Assembly: GCF_910592395.1 (NCBI RefSeq)
Contig: NC_088320.1
Location: 11,530,501 to 11,594,500 of the forward strand
Origin: Lineus longissimus
Lineage: Eukaryota > Nemertea > Pilidiophora > Heteronemertea > Lineidae
Direction of reading: 5' to 3'
DNA: 64,000 bases
A model generated the notes under the pieces. The model ran no database searches and was not told where the DNA came from. It saw nothing but the letters and a program-made list of their open reading frames with translations. A program made the translations under genes and the position numbers. How positions within the stretch are numbered: the stretch's first letter is position 1; every line of letters begins with the position of its first letter. This document shows positions 1-11,916 of this stretch, piece by piece.

Positions 1-50
1 TTACCCATACGCAACTTCTCATGGCAAATTATGTGTATCAATTGAAGAAT
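1..50 (+). mobile_element. LINE 3'-ORF fragment (tiny)
   Basis: The bases around position 17-60 resemble the LINE ORF at about 38,045-38,090: the word ctcatggcaaattatgtg is identical and the translation around it (MANYV...K.NE) is similar. This looks like the edge or a scrap of the same non-LTR retrotransposon family. It is very short, so the match could also be chance. Confidence 0.3.
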
Positions 51-122
51 GAACCTTGAAGCAGTACATTGAATCATGGAGGTATTATACCTCCATGATT
101 GAATTGAAATAAAAATATTCAC

Positions 123-320
123 CTTAGTTGATACTGGATGTGCACATATTTTACTGCCACTGGGAACTGAACTTGGTGAGAGATTTAAAAGCGTAGAATG
201 CTGGACTGGACTACAATCTGATTCTGAATGAAAAGTTGAGCTAGATTCTATTGGGACGTGTATGTTATCATTTTCTGTGTCATCGCTGGTGCCAGTCATA
301 TCGGTTGGTGGAGATGCATC
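123..320 (-). CDS. Candidate coding exon, Ser/Pro-rich, unassigned
   Basis: On the minus strand a pyrimidine-rich stretch ends in ATTTTCAG just before 320. It is followed by 198 open bases (66 codons, Ser/Thr/Pro/Asp-rich, no recognisable domain) that end at AAG followed by GTGAAT. The exon lies downstream of the transposase-like sequence, whose frame stops at 482, so it belongs either to another isoform or to a gene continuing outside the window. There is no homology support and the donor is weak. Confidence 0.3.
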
Positions 321-481
321 CTGAAAATAAATTTAAAGGTACAATAACATACAATAACTTCAGAAAACTTTGCATTTCACTTCAATACTTCACACCTTCA
401 ATGTGATAAATTGTTCTTGTATTTTCGATTTTTTTTTCTCGCAAGTACACACTAATGACTAAAATCTCTGAACATACCAAT

Positions 482-3058
482 TTATCTATGCCTCGGAACA
501 ATGTAACGCAAACTGTCATGTTCATCAAACGACTTGATGAGGTGAAAGGGGTGATGGTCAAGCAATTCATTGACTGTGATGCACAGAAATTCGTCTCCTT
601 CCCGAACAGCATAGGCATGATATCTGTCTTCAAACCACAGGGTTTCCCAGACTTGAATCAACAAATATACTAGAGTCTGGTCATCAATGAATACCTGCTC
701 TATTTTTCCATAGAGAGGATTTCCTGATTCCTTATCACAGTCCACAGAAACCATCTCGTTGGCTCTGTACTCTATGCCATGGTACCTAGCGAATTTAGCA
801 GAAAAGACTTCAGAGTCAACAGGACAGCCAATTGCCTCTGCTATTAGACTGTGATGGGGCTCAAAGTGATCCAGGGGCTGGAGCAAACCCTTCCCACTTT
901 CCAATGGCTTGAACTCGAAAAGCTCCTTCCTCATGAGGGCATCAGACAACGTCATCTGATGGCGTCTGGCCATGGTTTTACAAATATTTTTAAAGTTGCA
1001 GGTAACTTGGGCAACTTGCTTGAAGAATGCATGTTTTCCCTCAAATCGCATTGATGAAAAGTGTTTAAGAGGTCCAATGGCTCGGATTACTGCAGGGTAA
1101 TGTAACATATGATGGTGCTTTGGAAGGAGGTGATTGTCTGGGAAGGTTGTGAGGAAATGGTCATGGTGTTCTTGAATTAGTCGCTGGAGGTAGTAGGTCT
1201 CTTCTTCACTCACTTTTGGGGCAAAGATGATGTCCATGCAGGAAAGCAGGAGACGTATGACTTGCAGGTGATCATTACATGTATCTTCAGGAACAAGGTC
1301 GCCAATGAGAATCAGGAGATGCCTGATTAGAAAATAGGCCTGCTCTGCTTTTTGACCAGTTGCAGAAGTTGAACGATTCAGGCTTTGCTCAGTTATCACA
1401 GAGGGTTTGTTTGACGACTCAGGAAATCCATAATCAAATGACACTATTCGGTCGTTGATCACATCGAGAGTGAGCACACCTTCAGTGATGATCGCCTTCA
1501 AGACCAGTTTTACCTCTGTTAGGCCAACCCCCTCAAGAATGTCATGCATAATGTCAAAGACATGGTTATCAGTGACATGATATCCTACTAAGTCATTCAG
1601 CGGACACATCCTCTTTACTCCGGTTCTACTAACATCATCAACGGCTATGTCTCTATCATATGTCTCACTTGTCCTAATCAGGGAGTCGTCTTCAGCAGTT
1701 GAAGTGTGAGCATCATCTCTCGGCATCGAACATCTGCGGCAAGGAAAGTTAGCTGTAAATCCCTCAGCAAAACCTAGCATGCCATGCAGCCCCAAGTTAT
1801 CACCTGTTGTCTGGCCTAAAACCACACGCACTTTTTGTTCCATCATCACACAACAAACCCTCGGATTCTAGCACTTTCAGATCATCTACAATTGGATTCA
1901 ATATTGCATTAAAACCATAATGCTTTATGTCTTTTGAGAGGGCAACAGCAAGCAAGAACATATTCTTTAAACTGGACTGGTGTACTGAGTGAACATATTT
2001 CAGGGTGAAGTAGAACAAACCCAGTTTATGGGTGCCAGCTTTGGGAGAAAAAGGGTTTGTAGTTTCTAACTCATCAAAATACAGTAAAATATTTATGGTC
2101 TCAGGATCGCACAGGGCTGGGTTGGATTTGTAGTAACTGCCAACTTTAAAATCTTCAAGAATCCCAGGCGCATGTTCCCTGGTCTTGTACTGTGGGATAG
2201 CATCCAGCAAATCAGCATCAAGGACTTCTAGCAACAGGTCTCTGATAGGCACATACTCAAATGTGTCACGCTTTTGGCGTTGGAGGACAACACCAGAATG
2301 AGGGTCTGGCTGGGGATTAAAGGCAACTCCAAGCGGAACAGAAACTGGAGGAATGAAAGTGCCGAGGTTTAAAAAAGTATTTGTTTTGAAGCCATCCAGT
2401 TTCTAAACCGGTAAAAGGTATCCGACTCTCTTCAAAATCAATCATTCATTAGGTCTGCCAAATCATCATCATTCCTCATCCCATTCCCGAGGTCTTCCAC
2501 TACCTTCTTCGTTTTCTCTTTCAATGCTTCAATAATTTCAGAAAACATTTCGGAAGTGCATTCAATGACAGTGTTCAAAGTAGAGAGAGGTAGGTTTGCC
2601 TTGGCCTTCAGTTTACTAACGAACGATGAAGCTATTGACATAACATCAAGCTCAGCATGACGACTTTGTCCTGTAAAATCATTTACACCATTAATTTCAA
2701 CATCAACTCCAGAATGCATCATGTCTTCATTTTCACTATTATAATCAAACACCTCTCCGGGCACATCATTTATAAATGTATCATTGTTGCTGTCTTGTTC
2801 AAGAACATGTTTTATCAAATGCCTTTTGTAAGGCCAAACAGACTGAAAGGTCCGTTGGCATCCATTCTGTGCACAAACAAAATAATTTCCAGCATAGGTT
2901 ATTGCATGAATGGTCCTCAAATGAAAGAACAAGGAGTGGAAGTCCCCTTTAATGTTTTTGGAACAAACAAAACACATGAACTGCCTGGACTGCTCCATTA
3001 CTACTGAATTATCCTTGACCTTTCCTTTAAACTCTTGCAGAATTAAGATGAATCTCAC
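482..3058 (-). pseudogene. C2H2 + CACTA-like (Tnp2-like) transposase-type protein, frameshifted
   Basis: Four minus-strand segments in different frames form one protein. (1) 3058-2438 carries a C2H2-type N-terminus (FVCSKN...HLRTIH and a second C-x4-C...H-x3-H finger). (2) A short frame at about 2437-2370 (IDFEESRIPFTG...) follows. (3) The frame ending at 1800 contains FEYVPIRDLL, ILLYFDELE, HKLGLFYFTLK and a charged LESEG segment. (4) 1849-482 contains LGQTTGDNLGLHGMLGF, a CRRC knuckle and DNHVFDIMHDILEGV. The order of motifs recalls Tnp2/Transposase_21-like proteins of the CACTA superfamily and a multi-copy family seen in fish and marine invertebrates; that assignment is from memory. Segment joins fall near 2440, at an A6 run (2371-2376) and at a T5 run (1832-1836), each needing a 1-nt shift. 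Protein activity as it stands is lost, unless the indels are assembly errors. No terminal repeats were found. Confidence 0.75.
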
Positions 3059-3065
3059 ATCTTAC

Positions 3066-5452
3066 CGATACAGCATTCCTGTTCAATGACAGCTTCTGTT
3101 TGAATCGAAGTCGTGTTCCAATCCTTGGAATTAACTCCTTCAAAGTATCCTCGTCCAAGAGATGAAAACATTCCTCGTCAATGCCATGTTCTGAAGGAAA
3201 AAAAGGAGCAGAGAAGCTTTTACTGATTGTGTCTAGAAAAATATTTTATTATACATGTATATTACAAAAACACTGATACGCCTATGTAAAAACACCTTTC
3301 ATTAGAATTAGCGTGACAGCTCATCTCAAAAATAGTCATCCAGCACCCATTATACCAACATGTGACCATATGGTGAAATCTTTATTTTTTGGATACTTTT
3401 TTAGGTCTAAATTTTTTTTCAAAACAATCAAAAAAAATAACCAATGGCTCTTTAGTACATGTAGTACATGGATGCCTGCGGGTATAATTCATTACCATTC
3501 ACTTACCTGCACATGTCTGGAGAATGGAAAAACACAATTTAAAAAAAAAGTCAATAGTGTGAGTTGTACACTCAATTCAAAGATAAAGTTGATTTTGGCA
3601 GGGCAGGGCAAGAAAATAGGACAATCACTCGAGTACAGTTACAGTAGCATTATTCATATGTCGTGAATGTAGGAAGGACAGGCAGCAACAAGTCAAAGGT
3701 TCACTGTGACACTGACAGTTCTACAGACTGTCATGACTGTTGCAGTCAAATCCCAATTTTACACCACATTTTATTTTGATTGCAGAGCTAACAAAATTGG
3801 CCCTTTTAACATTTATCATTATTTCAAATCCAATTGTAAATCACTTATGGTCTGAGCGGCTTGAGAAATCTACTGGTACTGGTATTTAGATGCTCTAAAA
3901 AGTGAGCATATCTTAATTTCTAAAAGACAAGATTCTCTTTGTTTGAGTGCCTAAAGTACAAAAAAACGTTACCGGTATACATGCTTCAAGTTTCATAACT
4001 ATTCAGCAAGTCAGCTGATTGTCATGCATGTAGTTACATTCAAATTCCTGTTGCCAGGCCTAAAAAAACAGGCCAAGGACCTTCTGTTCAGTGAACAATT
4101 ACATTACCAGCCAAGCCTTTATCTACATGATTGACATCGAATCGAAATACATGAATACCACCTCAGTCGTCATTAATAAAACATGAAATATTTATCTGCT
4201 TTCCTTGATAGTCAACATAAAGTCACTAGTTTTCTAGAAAGGTCACGAAATTAGTTGCCACTGATGGTGCTGCAGACCAACTTCTACAAATCATACAACA
4301 AGACATGTATGACTGTAAAAATGACCTCTTTAGACTATAAAAAACATGCTGGAACATTTACATTGCTGTCGAGCACAAACCCAATGAACGACAAGAGTTG
4401 GGTTTTATGCTTCGTACACGCAATGTACACATTTCTCATAGTGACCAGACACCGACAGCCACATGTAGACCAAAGAGACATACTAGTATCATGTGTATGA
4501 CAATCAATCACTAATCAGCAGAATGAGAATGATCAATCTCCAATGACAATGTCATTGATATTGATAATCGAATACATGCAAATATACACGCATTCGTCGG
4601 ATTCTAATACGGTCATCCAGTTTCAACCAAGGAGTCAGTCAAAAAGGAAACTTTCTAGTGCTTCATAGCACCGTAGACTGAGTAATGTTCTTAATCCACT
4701 TTTATGCAGTAGAGATGTGGAAAAACAGCAGCAGTGACTTAGTCAGGAAGCAAAATCGGTTCACTCGTTGAGCCAGATGATGGCAGTCGCCATGATGGAT
4801 CAACAAAATCAATAACGAACGATGCGCCACCTTTGTATAATTTTCAAGTAACATGGCGCGAATATTCAAAATAAGAAGATAAACTGGCATGCACGTGGAC
4901 TAAATGTGCGCCTTCTACCCAGTCGTATGAAACACAGCTTCAGGCCTACGCTTTGATGCAACATGTTTCGCAGTCATTCCATGCAAAAAAAACCCAGCAA
5001 CTAAGTTATCTTCCCCCCGAAAAAACGGACACAGATTATAGCTGCGTCTGCGGAAAAACTGAGAGAAAGCGCAACTTCGAACAGAATTATAAACGTCGGC
5101 CTAGCCTATATTTCATGTATTTGAGGCCGAAAGTGATATAATTCAATAGCCTAATGCATTGCGGACTAAAGATTTATATTAGTTTCACTCTAAGAATGTG
5201 CATAGGCCTACATATCTTGATGAGAAAAAAGTGTACGTGATTCGGACGGCCTGTGGCTGTGGCATGTGTGGTGCGCGGCGCGGACGGCGGGCGTTCAGAG
5301 TGCGCCTACCAGAAAACGGCCTAAAATAACATTTTAAACTACGAAACGTAAAAAAATGGTAATCTAGTGGTGCTATGTGACTTACCGTTGAAGACTGATA
5401 TTAATTCCTCCATACCCCACTCCTTCAGAATCACCTCGGTGAAGTTTTCCAT
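3066..5452 (-). CDS. SAM-domain exons (two exons) 5' of the zinc-finger/transposase-like sequence
   Basis: Exon 1 runs 5452-5386 (67 nt, starts ATG, donor GTAAG, phase 1). Exon 2 runs 3190-3066 (125 nt, acceptor TTTCCTTCAG, donor GTAAG). Joined in frame they encode about 64 residues with a sterile-alpha-motif pattern: an N-terminal helix with VILKEWGMEELISVF, then FHLLDEDTLKELIPRIG and RLRFKQKL. SAM domains mediate protein-protein (sometimes RNA) binding. The same strand and spacing, and my recollection that related multi-copy genes begin with a SAM domain, suggest that these are the 5' exons of the gene that continues at 3058. The next acceptor is not resolved: the only short-intron solution (into about 2990) lacks a good pyrimidine tract. 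The intron spans 3191-5385. Confidence 0.6.
3191..5385. other. Intron-like AT-rich stretch without genes
   Basis: I see only short ORFs and scattered poly-A/T runs here. It fits an intron between the two SAM exons on the minus strand. No repeat or RNA gene was recognised. Confidence 0.5.
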
Positions 5453-5808
5453 TTTGCCCGGAATCAAGCTTCTAATTGAAGCGAGGATAAAATGGCCGCT
5501 GATCACTTTTATCGTCTGCCAAATTACGCGGTCCTGATTGGTGGACGGTTTTACTAATTAAATAGTTATTTCTAGATTGCGCACATCTGGGGCCGGTTGC
5601 ACAAAAGTTATGGTGATAAAAGTATGTTAGTTTATCTTTTTATGTTAAAGTCCCTAACTTAGCGTTAGCTAACATAACGCTAAAATTGAGTTTCACAAAT
5701 CAATGTTAGGCCCAATGTTAACTAACGCTACTTTTAAGTAAATCAATGTTAGTTGCTAGGGACATTTCCCATAATGCATTTGGTCCTCATATTGAAAGCA
5801 AGACATGC

Positions 5809-8170
5809 AAGATGGCTGCCTCCATAGAGAATCATTCATCTCAAAAGACAAAAAGGGAGAGAAAACCTAATTTTTCACACTCAGAAGCCGAAGTTTTAGT
5901 CGACGTTGTTATAAATGAACTTGGGATCTTACGATCCAAGTTTTCGTCAGATGTGACAAACAAAATGAAAAAAAACAAATGGGATGAAATTGCTCTAATG
6001 GTTAGTTCCTTGGGAGTGGCCACAAGGACCGGGGATAACTGCAGGGAAAAATGGAACCAGCAGCTTTCAAAGGCGAAAGAGATCCATTCCCTGCAGCAAA
6101 AACACCAGAGAGGGACTGGCGGAGGGGGAAAGATGCCACAGGCCGACCCTACACTGCAGAGAATAATAGAAACATTCGAAAAAGACGCAGCATTCAGAGG
6201 CATCACTGGTGGATTTGAGTCTGCAGGTAGGTACACCAGGCTCCGATTTAGCCTAATTAGGCCATAAAACGCTATCTACTTCTACCAGCATATATTTCTG
6301 AACATAGGCCTAAGCCTTACATAGGTCTAGATTTCATAGCCTGGTGTCAATCTTCAAAAACATTGGTGGAATTAAGCTCAACTCGGCCCTACCCTGGCTA
6401 AGTTCAAAGTATGTCGTCTGGTGCCTGCATCGATATTGGCACTCTGCCAGCCATTTCTGTTGAACTTCCTGTGTGTATAGCGACCATGTGTACATGCTGA
6501 CATGACAGTGCATGCATGCATTTTTCAAGCGGCCGAAAGTACAGCTTTTCATGACCGTCACTTAGAAATAGTACCATAGTAGTTGACTTCATAGCTCTAT
6601 AAATCAAATTCATCAGCAGATAAGGCAGTTCAACTGCACAAAAGTACAGAAAATGTGGTTATTCGCTGCTCCAAATACGCGCTTGCAAATTTCCCGACTC
6701 CATATTTCTAATCGCACTGAGCATGCCCAGTAAGTGTATGGAACGCAAAGTTTGCAAATAGTACTATACAGGGTGAAACAGAAATAAGTTCCAATATAAA
6801 TATTTGTTAATACTTTTAATTTATTCAATAAGTCATGTGAATTACCTCAAAGAATTAACAAAATGATCGCAATTGTACACATTAGGCCTATTGTTAAGCT
6901 GACATCACCCTGTTTTAATGGAATATCATAGAAATTTGGATTTTCAATGGATTTAATTAGAATTTATTGATTTTTCCCGCCAATTTATGTGATTCATTCC
7001 CTTTAAACTTTAAAACTTTCATTTGTTAATATTTTCAGTAACCACACCTATAAAGGCTACAGCAGCAGTCTCCCTCCCTGCTACATTACCTGATCTGGCT
7101 GGTTGGACTCCTGGTAAGTTCAATTTAAAGGTGCTGGAAGCTCGATGATAAATATGCCCATGTCAATTAAGAGCCGAGTATTTCTTAGACTATGATACAT
7201 TACATTGGTACCGGTATACAATGGAAGAAATACAAGTAGGCCTACTGAGAAACAGGAAGCGACTGTAGTGACCCGGTTAGACATCATGCGTCTTTAATTT
7301 AGAAATAGTAAAATTATTTTTTATGATAATTTCATTTAATTTTTCAGTAAATCAAGCTGCAGATGTTGATGTCGACTGCTCAGATGCAGTGGTTGTGGCA
7401 ACCTTTGATCGTCAACCACACGAAACACACATAGAGGGAGCCACAATAATTCTTGGTATGCTATTAGATACAGGTTCGGTCTTTCAGTAGGCTATTAGGC
7501 CCGGGGTCTAATACTGTATCGATGCTGATAGCCTGGCCCACACCTCATATATCAAGGCATTTGCATTTTGGATATTTGAATCTATATTTGCCAGAGTTTT
7601 GGTTGCAAAACATTTTGTGACCTTTCGTGATTTGATATTTATCATCATATAGGCCGAACTGTAATTTTTTATTCTAGATTCTCAACAGACGATGACAGCC
7701 ACTGCAATGACTGCCCCAAAATCTCCAGCCAAAAAGAAGGCCAAACTGTGCAAAGTCACTGGTGAGTAGTTGGGACTCTAGAATGGCGAAAGCCTTTCTT
7801 GATTTTAAGCAGTCCCTACATGAATCAATCAAATGTGCTAAAATGAGCTCTGGCCGTTCACAAAGTGACAAAATTGAAGTGCTGTGTGATCCATTTAACC
7901 CGTCATAATTTGTTTCATTCTCTCCTAGGTGCCAGGAAAGCACATGCGAAGGGTCTGCTGACAGACGCCATGTGCCGACAGAAGACTCAGCAGGATGTAT
8001 TTAACATGCAGCTTGAGGTCCTTGAGGCAACTCTTGTTACGCAGAAGGCCACAACACGTACTCAGGAAGTTCTTCAGAAAGAGGCTGGCCTTCGAATAGA
8101 AAAGCTACAGCTGGAGATTGCTCTGCTGAAGGAAAAGGAGTTCTTGGGTCTGTCGGGCATTGAACTGTAA
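5809..8170 (+). CDS. Myb/SANT-like DNA-binding protein of the Harbinger-type element (5 exons)
   Basis: Exons: 5809-6226, 7039-7113, 7348-7455, 7678-7761 and 7929-8170. All four introns are GT-AG and all are phase 1, giving a continuous 308-residue frame. A longer in-frame start exists at 5746. Residues ~15-90 hold a Myb/SANT-like fold (KPNFSHSEAEVLVDVV...KWDEIA...REKW...L). The middle is low-complexity (Ala/Thr/Pro, then a basic KSPAKKKAK patch that could be a nuclear signal). The C-terminal 80 residues are a Leu/Glu-rich coiled coil. In Harbinger elements this second protein binds the transposon ends and brings the DDE transposase into the nucleus. Nothing in the frame looks broken. Confidence 0.85.
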
Positions 8171-8559
8171 ATTTATGTGTAAATAGTATCTATGTTTATA
8201 GGATTTGAATTTTTTCAATATTAAATATATTAAATAGTAAATATATAGTAAATATCAAGTTATTTAAAACACAAAGGGAATGTATCAAAATTAGAAGCTA
8301 CAGTGTCAGTGACATGATGAAAATGTTATGGTATATTTCTTACGCGAGTGTTGATTATACATATAGTTATAGTTTTTAAGTTTGAAATTGGAAAATTCAC
8401 TGGCTGTAGCTTCCACTGTTTTGATATATCCCCTCACTCAGGTTGCAGTGGATCACAGTCAATTAAGCAAAGTAGCGATTGGCGAGGTAGTCCCTGTAAA
8501 CACTGCCAGAGTTTGGGCCAGCATACTCCTCATCATCATCTTCATCATCTTCTTCGCCA

Positions 8560-10072
8560 TCACTGTCGTCGTCTTCTGGGGGGGTCACGTTCTCCTCTCA
8601 TCTTTGCAATATTATGCAGGATAAAACAGGCAGAGATGATCTTAACTACACGGTCTGGCTGCATACGAATCTCCCCATGGAGAACATGGAACCTCCTCTT
8701 TAACACTCCAAAGGCATGTTCTATCCTCACTCTTGTGGCACATAACGAAGTGTTCAATCTCTGCTGGGCTTCTGTTGTGGGTGCTCCGTACGGGACGATG
8801 AGATACGGCATACAAGGGTATCCACTATCTCCTAGCAACAGTCCATCTTCACCTCTGGGGTTTGTCAGTTCCAGGTGCTCTTTAAGGTCACTGTTCCTCC
8901 AAATAAAGGCATCATGGGTTGCCCCTGGCCAACGTGCAACTACATTGGTGAATTTTCCTGAAAAGGAAATGTATCATTTTAGTTAGGAGGGCTATTGATC
9001 ATTATTACACGACCACTCCGTATTTTATTATATTCAACATATTTCAGCATCAACAAGTTTCTATGCAATTAACGATGAAAAAATACAAAAACTATGCGTA
9101 TTCTATCTTTATGAGCAACAGTGTACAAGAGATAATTTTTGCATAAATGGCATTCCATATGTTTTGTTGGTCAGGCAATCATGGAATTGGTCAACGTTTG
9201 TTTACCAAAAAAGGCATGTCAGTCATGGTGCATGTCATGATGTCGAGGATGTGGCGCTTGTTGTGATATCATGGATATTGGCCCTAGTATTTAGCATGTT
9301 TTCAGGTATAATTATAAAAGTAATTACCCTTATCGTCAACCACTGCTTGCACGTTGATGGAGTGATATCCCTTCCTGTTTACAAAAGATGCTTCGTAGGC
9401 TGGAGCTGGAGGAACTTGCGCGGGTTGTTCTGCTTCTTCCATGGCTTCGCCTTCGCGATCTGCAGGCATGGGCAATGCAGCTGCATGTGCAGGATCAGGA
9501 GCATGTAGGCCTATCTGGTCATCTTGCATCTCCTGGTCATTCTCAGCAGCATTGGCTGGTTCTGGGATGTGATCAGCATCAGGACGTGGCTCACTGGGGC
9601 ATATTATTCTGATGTGCGTGCCGTCGATGCATCCCAATACTTTGGGAAAATGTGAGATCGCATAGAATCCAGCTTGAATTCGACGCCTCTCCTCCACCGA
9701 CTGGGGCCACACAATAAAATCGTCCCGTGCAGCATCTAACAGGCCAGCCACCCTGTGCACCACACGACTTACACTAGCTTTGTCTACACCGAAAGTGTCC
9801 CCAATAACTTCAAAGAAAGCTCCAGATGCAAAATAACGGAGAGCAATCAAGACTTGCACCTCAGGCGAAATTGCATGGCTTCTGTTGGTCGCACTTTCAA
9901 TGTCCTCCCTGAGCATTTCAACTATCAAAACAATGGTTTCTCTGCAAAGACGGTATCTTTTAAAAAGTTTTTTGTCATTGAAGAACTCCAAGTGGTTGAT
10001 TCTTTCTCTAAAATGCCGTGGGGCTTGAAAAAATGGCTGGAAAGCCACAAACAGGGCCTGGTTGTCCACCAT
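8560..10072 (-). CDS. PIF/Harbinger-type DDE transposase (2 exons), C-terminal frameshift
   Basis: Exon A runs 10072-9328 (donor GTAATT, phase 1) and exon B 8957-8560 (acceptor CCTTTTCAG). The joined frame has an HTH-like N-terminal region (VDKASVSRVVHRV) and the catalytic triad D150 (GCIDGTH), D264 (WPGATHD) and E328 (RVRIEHAFG), so catalysis looks intact. Between D150 and D264 sits a ~65-residue acidic Ala/Pro-rich insert (about residues 160-225), unusual for the family. The frame ends at 8560 in an Arg-rich tail after a run of seven C (coding strand; G7 at 8578-8584). A 1-nt shift there would open a long Asp/Glu-rich tail that stops at 8463-8465, the kind of acidic end also seen in the HARBI1-like ORF at 39 kb. 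The indel is therefore either recent or an assembly error. Confidence 0.88.
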
Positions 10073-10263
10073 TTTGTTTCAACTGACTCCAGAATAGGGA
10101 TTTATCTTGGGGTTAGGAGGTCAGTTAAAGTTAGCGTTAACTTAACGCTACTATTAAATAATTTTCTTTCTTGCAACCCAAATTAACTTTTTGGAGTTAA
10201 GTTAACGCCAAGATAAACTAACAGTGATTTTTAACTATTTTTTACTTTTGTGCAACCGGCCCC

Positions 10264-11900
10264 TGATTGGTAAGGCTTGTTAACTTATTATTTCAACTAA
10301 CTTTATTTACTACTTTTCCCTCAGTACAACTAATTAATAGTTATGTTCACTACTTAAATGGTTATTTTGGCTTTACTAATCAAATTAGTTAAAAATTTAC
10401 CACTTAATTTTAAGAGTGAAACATGTACGGTCATTGCAGAAATCGGTCAAAATCAAGAAAAAAATTAAGAAAAGAGCAGAATTGCGAATAAAATACCACG
10501 AAACACATACACAGAGGTTGACTCCACAGCTTTGAAAGGAACCTGACGGCCTACCGTTAACTAGACAGCGATGACATGGTACCCTACTAAACTTGTTTAA
10601 AATTTCAGGAGCAATGTTTCTTCAGAACTTTTGCGAGAAAACGTCGATGAAAATGCACGGTCTCGTCGAGCAGTATCTCATACACCATCCCGGAGAGTGC
10701 ACTTTATGCTTGTAGGTATTGTCGCACATCGCACACTTGTAAAGGTTCTCACCAGTACTATCTTTGACGTGTCTTGTGCTGATTGAACGTCCATTTCGTC
10801 GCACACCAGTGCTTCGCACCTTACGAGCTTATTACTGACGAACCGTTGCTCGGAGAACAACTTGTTTGTTGAAAGTAAAAAACAAAATTCTATCAGTCAA
10901 ATTGTTGTTTGCTTATACCTTTTTGTTCTGTTTTATATGAACATTGATGATTATTGATAGAATGTTCATGGAGACGAGAAGAACTGGGATCACCATGCCG
11001 GTACCGTGTCATGCAACGTACTCTCTACTATACCACAGTAGAGCATTTCACTGTTGTCGATATCGCATTAAACAGTGAACATTCTACTGTGTGTTTGCTT
11101 TTGCGCACATAATCTGCGCAACGAAGAATACCATTGAATATTATATAAATATTGCATGTCAAGCCATAGAATAGTCAAAATTATTTGTCAGGTCAAAAAT
11201 TATTTCACGAGGCTTTAAACCAAACCTTGAAGAAATCGGCCCAGCAGGTTTTGCACAGCGACCCAAACCACTGTCAAAGTGATTTTTAATCGGCGGATAC
11301 GCAAATCATGTATGGAGCCAAAACGTGTACATTATGTACTGTAGACAGTGTGTGTTTACATTAGCAGACGATGTTTGTTTGAAGCGAGTCCAGGCCCAAC
11401 TTGAATGCCTTGTACTTTCTGTTCGAGGATGTAACAGTCCCACCAAATGCAACCTACTTACTTTGTGGGTGTAATTCAAGACCCTGACAGTATCACTGTG
11501 CAACTTCCTGGCTTAAAACGCCGTAAATATGCTGTTTTTTATCGCCGATTTCGTCGAAACCTTAATGGCCGCCATTTGCAATATCGCGTCATCGATGACG
11601 TCAGCCGTGGAATAATGCCGTGGAATAGTCAAAATTATCGCATGGCACGTGGTCGTGAATGACGCGACGTGATTGGCTCACATACTAATGAGGTATGATA
11701 ATATTGTTGAATGACCACGTGTTTTTAATTTGTGCTATATATATAGTTTTTGACTGTAGCCGAATAGATGATAAATCAATAAATCAATTTGAATTTGAAA
11801 TTTTGACTCTTTTATTTCATTTTAGCAGTGAGGATGGGCGGCTACAGGCGGTATCATTTCCAACAACATGTCACAATAAGAGACCTATTTCCCCTATGTG
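10264..11900. other. Intergenic; remnants of the duplicated block
   Basis: No intact gene. Segments recur elsewhere in the window: a word around 10,555 (gacagcgatgacatggtacc) reappears at about 13,100 and 25,115, and the stretch 10,620-10,720 reappears near 21,995 and 24,675. Read on the minus strand, 10,622-10,819 has a C2H2 linker look (STGENLYKCAMCD), a zinc-finger scrap rather than a gene. Confidence 0.5.
10622..10819 (-). pseudogene. C2H2 zinc-finger fragment in the duplicated block
   Basis: Minus-strand frame with TGENLYKCAMCDNTYKHK, i.e. a TGE.. linker, C-x2-C and no completing His pair. Diverged copies of the 3' part occur on the same strand at about 21,985-22,080 and 24,666-24,770. 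It is probably a fossil of a zinc-finger gene carried along in the duplication. Confidence 0.35.
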
Positions 11901-11916
11901 CCAGGAGTATGAGGGG

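Larger units (their letters stand above)
5590..10262. mobile_element. Full-length PIF/Harbinger-superfamily transposon with CTG target duplication
   Basis: The ends are inverted: GGGCCGGTTGCACAAAAGT at 5590 and its complement ending at 10262. They are flanked by the direct duplication CTG (5587-5589 and 10263-10265). Inside lie a Myb/SANT-like gene on the plus strand and a DDE transposase gene on the minus strand, converging with about 290 bp between stops; this is the typical two-gene Harbinger layout. Subterminal regions on both sides carry TTAGCGTTA/TAACGCTA palindromic words, plausible binding sites for the Myb-like protein. From memory, a CWG duplication is the hallmark of the 'NuwaI' group within the PIF/Harbinger-ISL2EU-Spy superfamily, whereas canonical Harbinger uses TWA. 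The element is 4,673 bp. Confidence 0.9.

Noticed and set aside
8348-8986. 212-codon plus-strand ORF
   Set aside because: Antisense to exon B of the Harbinger transposase.
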